From assembly GCA_030431355.1 (NCBI GenBank), contig JAUIJG010000166.1, forward strand, positions 1-10,584: 10,584 nt of DNA, written 5' to 3'. Under the pieces are notes generated by a model. The model did no database searches. It saw nothing but the letters and a program-made list of their open reading frames with translations, and was not told where the DNA came from. Made by a program: the position numbers and the translations under genes. This DNA comes from a bacterium. GTDB lineage: Bacteria; Cyanobacteriota; Vampirovibrionia; Obscuribacterales; Obscuribacteraceae. Numbering within the stretch: position 1 is the stretch's first letter; each line of letters starts with the position of its first letter. This document shows, one piece after another, positions 1 through 6,043 of this stretch.

Positions 1-109
1 GCTCATTGCAGGAGCAGACCATGATCCACTGAGTCAAAGAAGCGCCTGAGTCCTTTGTACGAGGCAGGTTGCAGATATTGCAAAGCTCTTTGTTTTGGTC
101 CTGGGTCAT
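1..109 (-). CDS. N-terminal fragment of a cysteine-motif protein (cut by window edge)
   Basis: Reading the minus strand from the ATG at 109-107, 36 codons stay open to the window edge. The peptide has a C10-x-x-C13 pair, an S-L-T-Q-W-I segment (24-29) and a C32-x-C34 pair, the spacing of a small zinc-binding knuckle. An AAGG motif lies about 7-8 bases before the ATG, a usable ribosome binding site. The gene is divergent from the permease with a 91-base gap, so the two could share a regulatory region. From memory, similar CxxC...SLTQWI...CxC N-termini occur ahead of protein kinase domains in some signalling-rich bacteria. That is recollection, not shown here. The body of the protein is missing, so function cannot be assigned. 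Confidence 0.5.
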   Translation of the reverse strand, partial: MTQDQNKELCNICNLPRTKDSGASLTQWIMVCSCNE

Positions 110-200
110 GCAGCGCCTTGATAACAAGTACGTGAAAGTGTTCCACTAGATGATGGCATGATATCATTTTTGTTTTACTATCGTTAGGTGCTGGATTTAG

Positions 201-1574
201 TTGAGTAATAATAGCCGGGTCGACTCGAAGTCCGATTCTCCACCATCGAAAGGCAAGTTGTTAAAAGCTGTCGGTGTCTGGTTCGGTATATCCGCAGCCA
301 TCGGAAATACCATTGCCGCCGGTATTGTTAGAACACCCGGTGATATAGCCCAGTGGGTTCCCAACGAGTTGTTTTTTCTCGGGGTCTGGGTGGCAGGCGG
401 TCTCTACGCGCTTTTCGGCGCTTCTTCCTTATCGGAGCTGGCGGTTGCGATTCCCAAGTCCGGAGGGCAGTATAACTATTCTAGAAGAGCGATTGGTGAG
501 TACGCAGGATTTGTAGTGGGATGGAGTGATTGGCTATCTAATTGCGGCACTCTTGCTGCTGTGGCAATTGTTGTGGGCGAATACACCGATGACTTGCTTC
601 CTTTTTTATCCGGAGTGGAAAAGCCGATAGCCATATCGGTCATTTTATTCTTTGCCCTCTTGCAATCCAGGGGAGTCGACTGGGGCAGTAAAATCCAGGT
701 GGTTACAGCAATGGTTAAGACCATTGCTTTTTTTGTTCTGGTGGTTGCCTGTTTTACCCTGGGAAGTCATCCCGGCGCTTCCGGTCACCCCGAGACACTT
801 TCGAGCAACGCCCCAGCACTTGCCGGGGGCTGGCTCATGGTAGTGGCTTTGATGAAAGCTATGCAGGCTGTATTTTATTCGATAGATGGATGGCATGGTG
901 TCATCTATCTTGGTGGCGAGGTCAAGGAGCCGGAGAAGAGTGTTCCCCGATCTATTTTTATAAGCGTGTTTTCGGTGGTGACTATCTATGTTCTCTTAAA
1001 CGCGGCAGTTTTGCATGTGATGCCCCTGAGCGAGATAGCAGGCAATAAGTTCGCCCTTGGTCGAGCGGCAGAATATGTTTTCGGCAGTCTTGGCGGACCT
1101 GTTATTCGGGTTATTATGATCATCTCTTTGCTCAGTTGTATCAACGCTGTTCTTTTGTTTAGCTCCAGGATTTTGTATGGGCTCAGCTCGGACGGGCTCT
1201 TCTTCAAAGGACTTGCACTGGTTAATGAAGGGGGCACGCCGGTGAGAGCGCTGGGTCTCAGTACACTGGTTGCTTTTGTCTTTATCTTCGGTACCTTCGA
1301 GCAGGTTATGTCAATTCTCTCCATATTTTTCGTGGCTAATTATGCGCTTTCTTATTTGTCTCTGTTTCTATTGAGGAGAAACGAACCGGAGCTTTCGCGG
1401 CCATATATGGCCTGGGGATATCCCTGGACCACGGCTATTGCGCTTCTAACTTCTGTGGTATTTCTTGCCGGTACGTTGATCACAAACCCGGAGCAGGCCG
1501 GTCTGGCATTTTTGATTTTGGCGGCTAGTTATCCTATATACAGGTTCTTCAAACGTCCCGGGGCGACCGCCTAA
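201..1574 (+). CDS. APC-superfamily amino acid permease
   Basis: This 457-residue inner-membrane protein is probably a secondary transporter of amino acids or amines, driven by proton or substrate exchange. It begins with a charged cytoplasmic tail of about 20 residues, then GVWFGISAAIGNTIAAGI, the unwound first helix with the glycine-rich substrate-binding signature of the amino acid-polyamine-organocation (APC) superfamily. Long hydrophobic stretches continue to the end, fitting the usual 12 helices and the usual family length. The segment YSIDGWHGVIYLGGEVKEPE (about residues 227-246) corresponds to the helix 6 region, followed by the typical 'E-x-K-x-P-E-K-x-x-P-R' loop. The start is TTG at 201 with TAGGTG about 10 bases upstream; no better start exists before the first helix. 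Substrate is not predictable from sequence alone. It appears to be monocistronic, with a hairpin but no T-tract downstream. Confidence 0.93.
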   Translation: MSNNSRVDSKSDSPPSKGKLLKAVGVWFGISAAIGNTIAAGIVRTPGDIAQWVPNELFFLGVWVAGGLYALFGASSLSELAVAIPKSGGQYNYSRRAIGEYAGFVVGWSDWLSNCGTLAAVAIVVGEYTDDLLPFLSGVEKPIAISVILFFALLQSRGVDWGSKIQVVTAMVKTIAFFVLVVACFTLGSHPGASGHPETLSSNAPALAGGWLMVVALMKAMQAVFYSIDGWHGVIYLGGEVKEPEKSVPRSIFISVFSVVTIYVLLNAAVLHVMPLSEIAGNKFALGRAAEYVFGSLGGPVIRVIMIISLLSCINAVLLFSSRILYGLSSDGLFFKGLALVNEGGTPVRALGLSTLVAFVFIFGTFEQVMSILSIFFVANYALSYLSLFLLRRNEPELSRPYMAWGYPWTTAIALLTSVVFLAGTLITNPEQAGLAFLILAASYPIYRFFKRPGATA

Positions 1575-1625
1575 GAGACGGATTGATAGGTGTTGCCATG
1601 GCAGTCTCTGAGCCAACTTTAAGAG

Positions 1626-1643
1626 ACTGTGCAATTACACAGT
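1626..1643 (+). other. Small hairpin downstream of the permease
   Basis: ACTGTG (1626-1631) and CACAGT (1638-1643) form a perfect 6-bp stem around a 6-base loop. It lies in the 134-base gap between the permease and the next gene. There is no run of T after it, so it is not a convincing intrinsic terminator. It may be an RNA-processing or mRNA 3'-end structure, or chance. Just upstream, AGAGAC (1574-1579) can pair with GTCTCT (1604-1609) around the palindrome TGCCATGGCA. Confidence 0.3.
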
Positions 1644-1708
1644 GAATTTCCTTCGGTTCTGATGTCCAATGGAGACAGTTTATAGGATGCCCGGATTGGA
1701 GATTTGAA

Positions 1709-2179
1709 ATGAGTGATAGATTGGAATCGGCATATAGACAGCCGGATGAAGCGGAGAACGATAGAGGCGCTGTCGGCAACTTATTTGATGCCGCATATGA
1801 TTTCAGCAGCGGATTAATCGGTGATATTAAATGTGGTGGAACCCCTGTTTTAGAGGGGATCAAGAGTCGATTCGAAGAGAATCCGCAAGAAGCTACTCTG
1901 GAAGGACTCGGCCTTGCCGCAGCCGGAGGTTTAGCCATAGCGGCGATTCCCGCTGAAGCTGCCACCGCCGGTGTGCTTGGTGCGGCTTCGGTCACCGCCC
2001 TTCTTGGTGTTGGTGTCTTTGAAAGTTTTAAACAGATAGAACGTCTGGAGAAAGAGTGGAGTAAGGACGGAAATCCCTTCAACTGGGAGAGGATTTTTCG
2101 CGACCGTCAGTACAACAATCAAAGAAGTATCAACAACAGCTACTACAATATCAATCACCACAACTTCTTCCGCTACTAA
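1709..2179 (+). CDS. Hypothetical protein with Ala/Gly-rich hydrophobic core and Asn-rich tail
   Basis: I do not recognise this 156-residue protein. The first 60 residues are acidic and polar. Residues about 64-106 form a long Ala/Gly/Val/Leu stretch that could be one or two membrane-inserting helices or a glycine-zipper-like hairpin. Residues 108-133 are charged (ERLEKEWSKDG). The last 23 residues are dominated by Asn and Tyr (YNNQRSINNSYYNIN). No signal peptide is present, since the hydrophobic part is internal. The ATG at 1709 is supported by GGAG seven bases upstream. A glycine-rich central hairpin flanked by polar ends is seen in several membrane-active or phage/toxin-like small proteins, but nothing here proves such a role. 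It stands alone, 134 bases after the permease, and its stop codon lies inside a hairpin. Confidence 0.75.
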   Translation: MSDRLESAYRQPDEAENDRGAVGNLFDAAYDFSSGLIGDIKCGGTPVLEGIKSRFEENPQEATLEGLGLAAAGGLAIAAIPAEAATAGVLGAASVTALLGVGVFESFKQIERLEKEWSKDGNPFNWERIFRDRQYNNQRSINNSYYNINHHNFFRY

Positions 2180-2189
2180 GTAGTGGCGG
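2170..2189 (+). other. Hairpin spanning the stop codon of the 156-aa gene
   Basis: CCGCTACT (2170-2177) pairs with AGTGGCGG (2182-2189), eight pairs with one G-U wobble and a four-base loop. The TAA stop (2177-2179) sits at the top of the stem. The same right arm, GTGGCGG (2183-2189), can instead pair with CCGCCAC (2224-2230), so two exclusive folds exist. Only a short CTTTTG follows the first fold, so termination would be weak. It could protect the 3' end of the transcript. Confidence 0.4.
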
Positions 2190-2274
2190 AAGGCACCGGG
2201 CTTTTGTCCATGGTGATACTGAGCCGCCACGGATAGAGGCGACCGGTTTATTTCTCAGCTATTAGAAGGATGTT

Positions 2275-2484
2275 TTAGCTTGATTCTTCAGCTGAATTCT
2301 TCCCTTTGAAGTGCTGCATCATGTGGTATAGGGCTCCCAGTCCCACAAGACCGTAGACAACTCTGGTGGCTGTGCCGTCACCGAGTAGCTGTGTCACCAG
2401 GTTGTAGTCGAAAGCGCCCACAAGACCCCAGTTCAAGCCGCCGATCAATAGTAAGACTGTGGCGATTAATTCTATGTTTTTCAT
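2275..2484 (-). CDS. DUF378 family small membrane protein
   Basis: This 69-residue protein has two hydrophobic helices joined by a short loop. It carries the family hallmark GGLNWGLVG near residue 15, followed by N-L-V near 28 and a second helix with VYGLVGLGALYH. These match DUF378, a family of small bacterial integral membrane proteins (YuzA of Bacillus is a member) with no established function. The frame is open further up to a TTG at 2505. However, the ATG at 2484 has an AGGA element seven to eight bases upstream and starts just before the first helix, so I chose it. It is encoded opposite to its neighbours and has its own candidate promoter. The C-terminus is short and charged (KGKNSAEESS). 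Confidence 0.88.
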   Translation of the reverse strand: MKNIELIATVLLLIGGLNWGLVGAFDYNLVTQLLGDGTATRVVYGLVGLGALYHMMQHFKGKNSAEESS

Positions 2485-2563
2485 TTGAGTATTCCTGGGC
2501 ACCAAATCCGAATGAACTCATAAGATCCGCATCTAGAGCCGATTTGCGTGCTTACTACTTAGC

Positions 2564-2590
2564 TTAATATAAATAGCGGATAGTTGTCAA
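2564..2590 (-). promoter_or_regulatory. Candidate sigma70-type promoter of the DUF378 gene
   Basis: On the minus strand a perfect TTGACA (2590-2585) is followed after 15 bases by TATTAA (2569-2564), within an AT-rich TATATTAA block. It points at the DUF378 gene and would leave an untranslated leader of roughly 70 bases. The -35 is exact, but the spacer is shorter than the ideal 17 and the -10 is only a four-of-six match, so this is a moderate call. Confidence 0.42.
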
Positions 2591-2925
2591 TAAATGGTGG
2601 CATCAACTATGCCCAGCCTGGCTTTATTACCGCTGAAATCAGGCTTGAATTTGTGGAAAAAGCGGTGGCATTTTAGTGTCTCTAAAATCCTGTAAAGCAA
2701 GGATAGGCAGGGGGTTGCGGTGCTTGTTCGGGGCGCCGATTTGCAGTCTTTTCAAGCAATATCCTTCATGGCACTCTGACTGCGCGGCTCGCACCCCGGC
2801 TTAGATCTCAGTTTTGATTTTGGTTCTGATTTTGAAAGTGATTCGGAGACTTCGCTTCATTTGAGAAGAAACTTGTTAAATAAGGAAGGATTGTTTTTTA
2901 TCCAACTGAACCTGAACATTTAATT

Positions 2926-2978
2926 TTTCAAAAAAGCGGAATCTTGGCATACTTGTCTTTAGCAAAGCTTTTTTGAAA
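2926..2978. repeat. Perfect 12-bp inverted repeat before the cysteine-rich gene
   Basis: TTTCAAAAAAGC (2926-2937) is exactly complementary to GCTTTTTTGAAA (2967-2978), with 29 bases between. The right arm ends seven bases before the AGGAGGT ribosome binding site at 2986. In RNA it would form a 12-bp stem in the leader; in DNA it could be a two-site operator. It is not an intrinsic terminator: the stem is AT-rich and no T-tract follows. Its position suggests control of the downstream gene, but the regulator is unknown. Confidence 0.65.
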
Positions 2979-2997
2979 TTGCTCCAGGAGGTAAATC

Positions 2998-3117
2998 ATG
3001 GCTTGTGACAATAGGATATGTAACAGCGCTTCTTGTGACCGATGTCCGGAGTGCCATTGCTGTTGCCAGTGTTGTGAGTGCACCAGGGGTGGGTCTTGCA
3101 ACTGTCCTAACCGTTAG
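2998..3117 (+). CDS. Cysteine-rich 39-aa micro-protein, metallothionein-like
   Basis: This short gene encodes 39 residues of which 13 are cysteine (positions 3, 8, 13, 16, 19, 21-23, 25, 26, 28, 34, 36), plus one histidine (20). Cysteines occur as CxxC, CxC, CC and CCC clusters, densest in residues 13-28. There are no aromatic residues and only one non-terminal bulky aliphatic residue (Ile7). This composition is typical of metallothioneins, which chelate Zn, Cu or Cd in the cytoplasm through thiolate clusters. The spacing does not match the bacterial SmtA/BmtA pattern I know, so homology to that family is not claimed. Translation signals are excellent: AGGAGGT at 2986-2992, five bases before the ATG. 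The stop is TAG at 3115. No signal peptide is visible. A perfect inverted repeat sits just upstream. Function as a metal buffer is inference; a redox or metal-chaperone peptide is the alternative. Confidence 0.78.
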   Translation: MACDNRICNSASCDRCPECHCCCQCCECTRGGSCNCPNR

Positions 3118-3153
3118 GCTCTAGCTCATTACCAACATATACAGAATTTGACT

Positions 3154-3837
3154 TCAAGCTTCTTGAGGCACACCCCAGACCGTCTCGAGTTGACCAATCT
3201 GTTTTCTGAGCATGTTTCTCTCTTTCTTGTCCGTGCAAGAAGAGACTTCTGAGCTAAGATGCCACCATTTCCGATGGGCCATCTTCTGGGATTTGAAGGC
3301 TTCTTCCACGCATAGGTCGTGCAGTCTATCCAAAAACTCGCTTGATAGATGCTCTTCGTCACAGGCTATGTCGAAGAGTGATTCTCTATAATTCTGGAAA
3401 TCCCTGGGAGCGATTGTGTTCCTTCCGTCGGCAAAACACCATTTAAGGGAGAGAATCACCAGGGGATGGATAGTTTCAAGGTTGGCTCTGAGAATGTCCG
3501 ACTTCCTGTTGGAGGCCCGGGGATGAAACTCGATATAGCCGTATTCCGGCCAGTCTCCGGGAGGAGCTATTGCATACTCGTAGTTGTGCGGATAGAGAAG
3601 ATACTGTCCTTCAAACGAAGTTAAGAGCGTGTCGAAGAGGTCTTTTCTCACCTGGGACCAGTGCTCTGAGGTCAGGTGTTTAGTGAGAGAGTTTAAGTTT
3701 TCTCCGAAGGCTATATCAATCGTGATTATCGAGTTGATTACCTTATTTAAGTTCGGAGATTCACCGGAGCGAATCTTGCGCCAGTAATGACTGACTTCGT
3801 CCAGTGTTAGTGAATTTCTTCGTTCTGCAATGCCCAT
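3154..3837 (-). CDS. Hypothetical protein, 227 aa
   Basis: I do not recognise a family. The protein is soluble in character, without signal peptide or membrane helix, and mixes acidic and aromatic residues. It has a Trp/Tyr-rich central part (YLLYPHNYEYAIAPPGDWPE, about 80-100), a segment LVILSLKWCFADGRN (about 126-140), and a charged helical C-terminus (about 160-215). The ATG at 3837 has AAAGGAAG directly before it, so the Shine-Dalgarno spacing is very short, but no later Met offers a better choice. On the minus strand TTGTCA (3908-3903) and TAATAC (3884-3879), 18 bases apart, are a weak possible promoter. The gene converges with the cysteine-rich gene with only 36 bases between stops and no terminator hairpin there. 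Its length and regular composition argue for a real gene; function is unknown. Confidence 0.7.
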   Translation of the reverse strand: MGIAERRNSLTLDEVSHYWRKIRSGESPNLNKVINSIITIDIAFGENLNSLTKHLTSEHWSQVRKDLFDTLLTSFEGQYLLYPHNYEYAIAPPGDWPEYGYIEFHPRASNRKSDILRANLETIHPLVILSLKWCFADGRNTIAPRDFQNYRESLFDIACDEEHLSSEFLDRLHDLCVEEAFKSQKMAHRKWWHLSSEVSSCTDKKERNMLRKQIGQLETVWGVPQEA

Positions 3838-4217
3838 CTTCCTTTCAAACCCGTACTTCAGCGTAACAAGATCTAACCGTATTACTTATTCCACGAAACC
3901 CATGACAATTATGCATTTCGACGAAAATTCCCTGCTGGGCACCCGTCTAAGACTCATCGGACAATCATTCGGGCAGCTTCGCTTTCCTTGCTGGATTATT
4001 GTCCACTTCCTGGCAAATCGGGCAATTCTAACTGATCATTAGATCTGCTCGACTCGGCAAACCAGGCAATAACTACCCTTTGGCTGTCTTAATGGGGATT
4101 TCACCAGTGACAGACCTTGACGGTATGACTACTATTTACACAGTTGGCTTGGCTGAAAAGGCGCGGAATTTTAATCGCGTGGGAAAAACGGGACAAATAC
4201 AAGGGAGGTTTGTACTA
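3838..4217. other. Intergenic region, no gene supported
   Basis: This 380-base stretch separates the divergent 227-aa gene and the exported small protein. Open frames here (3830-4042, and an upstream extension of the next gene to a TTG at 4080) lack ribosome binding sites and protein-like composition. It presumably carries the two divergent promoters, but I see no strong -35/-10 pair on the plus strand. No tRNA fold, riboswitch class or repeat was recognised. Confidence 0.55.
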
Positions 4218-4652
4218 ATGGTGACTAAGTCGAAATTTCCGACTCTAAAGAAGATCACTACGTCTCATACGTTTAAGGTCGCTTCGCGAATTGGAGTTCT
4301 CCTGGCGCCCCAGCTCTTGCTAATGGCTTTCGGAATTTATGACCAGGCAGCTCATGCCCAGGGTCTCGTCGGTGCCCCGGTGGACCCCAGATATGGTCAA
4401 TCTAACGAAGTCGGACAGCTTGCCGATTATGGCTATGATGCTGCCAGGGACATCTCCCGGGTGGTAACGGCACTGTCGACGGTGCCTTCATCGCTTGCCG
4501 GCATGAAAATCGCTTTTGGACAGAGCGATGGTGGAGAGTCTGCCATGAACGTGGCAAAAGGGCTCGGTGTAGGATTTGGCGGACCCACTGCGGTTCACCT
4601 GATCGGTACATTCGCCATCAACAACTATGGCGGTCTTGGAGGTGGACTCTAA
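4218..4652 (+). CDS. Small exported protein with signal peptide
   Basis: This 144-residue protein starts with a basic N-region (Lys at 4, 6, 11, 12, 20; Arg24). A hydrophobic stretch follows (about 25-41), then A45-H-A47, a good signal peptidase I site before Gln48. The mature part of about 97 residues has a moderately hydrophobic segment (about 80-102), a short polar linker, and a Gly-rich hydrophobic end (VGFGGPTAVHLIGTFAI) finishing in GGLGGGL. Two hydrophobic segments after a long signal peptide, with a G-x-P near the second, recall VirB2/TrbC-type pilins. The likeness is weak and no conjugation genes are nearby. The frame is open to a TTG at 4080, but the ATG at 4218 is preferred because GGGAGG lies nine bases upstream and it gives a proper signal peptide. 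A strong terminator follows, so the transcript likely ends here. Confidence 0.75.
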   Translation: MVTKSKFPTLKKITTSHTFKVASRIGVLLAPQLLLMAFGIYDQAAHAQGLVGAPVDPRYGQSNEVGQLADYGYDAARDISRVVTALSTVPSSLAGMKIAFGQSDGGESAMNVAKGLGVGFGGPTAVHLIGTFAINNYGGLGGGL

Positions 4653-4685
4653 GCCTGAGAATAGATCGTATTACAAAAAAGATTC

Positions 4686-4714
4686 ATCCGGCTCTATCAG
4701 GGCCGGATTTTTTT
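4686..4714 (+). terminator. Rho-independent terminator after the exported small protein
   Basis: ATCCGGC (4686-4692) and GCCGGAT (4702-4708) form a perfect GC-rich 7-bp stem with a nine-base loop, followed at once by seven T (4708-4714). An A-run precedes the stem (around 4674-4680), so it may also work weakly on the other strand. It lies 33 bases after the stop codon and separates this gene from the universal stress protein. Confidence 0.88.
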
Positions 4715-4785
4715 GTTTCCAAATGGGAGATTCTTGACGTCGAAAGTGTGGAAGAATATGCGAAAGTCAAAAGAGGAGGGAGCTG

Positions 4786-5733
4786 ATGAAAGTACTTGTA
4801 GCCACCGATGGGTCTGTTAACGCGGATGCTGCCGTCGACGTATTGCTCTATCGTCCCTGGCCGAAGGACACCAAGTTTAAGGTTTTGACCGTTGCCGATA
4901 AGAGCCCTGATTTCATCGCTAATCTCTTCCCTTTTCTCGGCGGTACCGCAAAGAATGTGGAGAGTGAGTGGATTGCCAGCTGTCAGGAAGTGATGGAAGA
5001 GACCCGCGCAAAACTGGCGGAGAAATTTGGCGAAGACAATGTGGAGGCGACTTTTAGAGAAGGCGATCCCAAAGACATCATTCTGGAAGAGGTAGAACTC
5101 TATCTGGCCGATCTTCTCGTTATCGGCGATGTGGGAACCAAGGTAGCAGGAGAGTCACTCTTCGGAACCCTAACGGATGTACTGGTCACCAACGCACCGT
5201 CATCGGTGTCAGTGCTTCGTCGTGTTTCGCCGGATGCTCTGGTTAAGGAAGTGGAGAACGACCAGCCCATCGAAGAAGATAAGTACCTGATTCCTCTGGA
5301 TGACACAGAACACTCCGAGCACATGCTTCAGAGGGTTCTGGAGAGACCATGGCCGGCGAACGCTAAGTTTCGACTTCTCCATGTGATTCAGCCTTTTGAT
5401 ACAGGAAAGCTGAAGCGTTATGCCAGGGTCAATCCCAAGGACCTGTCCGAGGCTTCCAGGAAACAGATAATAGAGAAGAAAGCCAGAGCCCAGGATCTCA
5501 TTGATAAGACCGTGGCAAGATTTAAGGAGCGCTATCCGGAAGCCGAGGTTGCCGGAGAGATAGTGGTGGGTCATCCCCGGGAAGTGGTATTGAAGCTGGC
5601 CAGCGAGTGGCCCGCAGATCATATCGTTTTGGGCTCTCGGAAAATCAAAGGCTTGCGCAATGAGATAAAGATGGGGGCTATTTCTAAGTCCATCCTTTTC
5701 CATTCCCGCTGTTCCGTGGAGATAGTGCGCTAA
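4786..5733 (+). CDS. Tandem-domain universal stress protein (UspA family)
   Basis: This 315-residue cytoplasmic protein contains two UspA domains in a row. Domain 1 (about 1-148) starts with MKVLVATDGS, with the Asp8 typical of nucleotide binding. It carries the full ATP signature G114-x2-G117-x9-G127-T128, so it should bind ATP. Domain 2 (about 166-315) starts KYLIPLDDTEHSE. Its corresponding loop reads V-L-G-S-R-K-I-K, losing the second glycine and the exact spacing, so it probably binds nucleotide poorly or not at all. Tandem Usp proteins act as stress-response regulators or sensors, often under energy limitation; the target here is unknown. The ATG at 4786 has a strong GAGGAGGG site upstream. 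It follows a terminator and so has its own promoter, most likely between 4715 and 4770. The PWP repeat near the start of each domain (RPWPKD and RPWPAN) supports internal duplication. Confidence 0.93.
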   Translation: MKVLVATDGSVNADAAVDVLLYRPWPKDTKFKVLTVADKSPDFIANLFPFLGGTAKNVESEWIASCQEVMEETRAKLAEKFGEDNVEATFREGDPKDIILEEVELYLADLLVIGDVGTKVAGESLFGTLTDVLVTNAPSSVSVLRRVSPDALVKEVENDQPIEEDKYLIPLDDTEHSEHMLQRVLERPWPANAKFRLLHVIQPFDTGKLKRYARVNPKDLSEASRKQIIEKKARAQDLIDKTVARFKERYPEAEVAGEIVVGHPREVVLKLASEWPADHIVLGSRKIKGLRNEIKMGAISKSILFHSRCSVEIVR

Positions 5734-5853
5734 GCTCTTGCACCATAGCAGCATCCAGAACTGGTTTAGCCGGCCTGTGGCGGGCCCATAACGCTTGGTA
5801 GCCGGTCCAGCGGGTATAAAGAGGGCAGTGACCTTTGCATAGGTGTGCTCACC

Positions 5854-6027
5854 ATGAGCCTGGAAGATAAAAAGACCTCGTACCTGAAGAGGATGGCTGG
5901 AATGCTTATTCTATTTGCCATTCTAGGTTCTATCGCTCTTTGTATCGCCAGCTATTATCTCTCCAAGGTCTTTGACGATGCCATCCCCAAGACCTGGATA
6001 GAGCATCGTCAACAATCCTTGTGTTGA
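5854..6027 (+). CDS. Small single-helix membrane protein
   Basis: A 57-residue product starts with a charged N-terminus (MSLEDKKTSYLKRM), followed by one clear membrane helix (about residues 18-38, MLILFAILGSIALCIASYYL), and a short polar C-terminus. The Lys/Arg before the helix predicts N-in topology. The ATG at 5854 has AGGTG eight bases upstream; a GTG at 5845 in the same frame is less well placed. It lies 120 bases after the universal stress protein and could be co-transcribed with it, as no T-tract terminator is seen between. Its end faces the thioredoxin-like gene with a 16-base gap. Family unknown; the short length leaves some chance that it is not translated. Confidence 0.5.
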   Translation: MSLEDKKTSYLKRMAGMLILFAILGSIALCIASYYLSKVFDDAIPKTWIEHRQQSLC

Positions 6028-6043
6028 CCTGATTCTCTTCTTT

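Larger units (their letters stand above)
2485..2997. other. Long intergenic region with two divergent regulatory zones
   Basis: No credible gene was found in this 513-base stretch. Its left part contains a candidate minus-strand promoter for the DUF378 gene. Its right end holds a perfect 12-bp inverted repeat and a strong ribosome binding site for the cysteine-rich micro-protein. Between them are only minor items: an AT-rich 6-bp hairpin (2671-2676 with 2682-2687), two copies of TGATTTTG (2815 and 2827) and a tandem CTGAAC pair (2906-2917). No tRNA fold or riboswitch class was recognised. Confidence 0.6.

Noticed and set aside
158..167. Perfect palindrome ATGATATCAT before the permease
   Set aside because: Ten bases of AT-rich palindrome is expected often by chance, and no second copy was seen to suggest an operator.
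1549..2082. Minus-strand 177-aa open frame opposite the 156-aa gene
   Set aside because: Ser/Pro/Ala-rich shadow composition and no initiation signals; the plus-strand gene has a proper ribosome binding site.
2913..2930. SmtB/ArsR-type operator (TGAA ... TTCA) before the cysteine-rich gene
   Set aside because: The half-sites are ten bases apart rather than the usual spacing of about six, and no regulator gene is nearby; the match is too weak to call.
3830..4042. 70-aa open frame on the plus strand in the gap before the exported protein
   Set aside because: It has no Shine-Dalgarno, overlaps the start of the 227-aa gene and has no protein-like features.
4080..4217. N-terminal extension of the exported protein to a TTG at 4080
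   Set aside because: It would bury the signal peptide behind 46 residues; the ATG at 4218 has GGGAGG at good spacing and gives a normal signal peptide.
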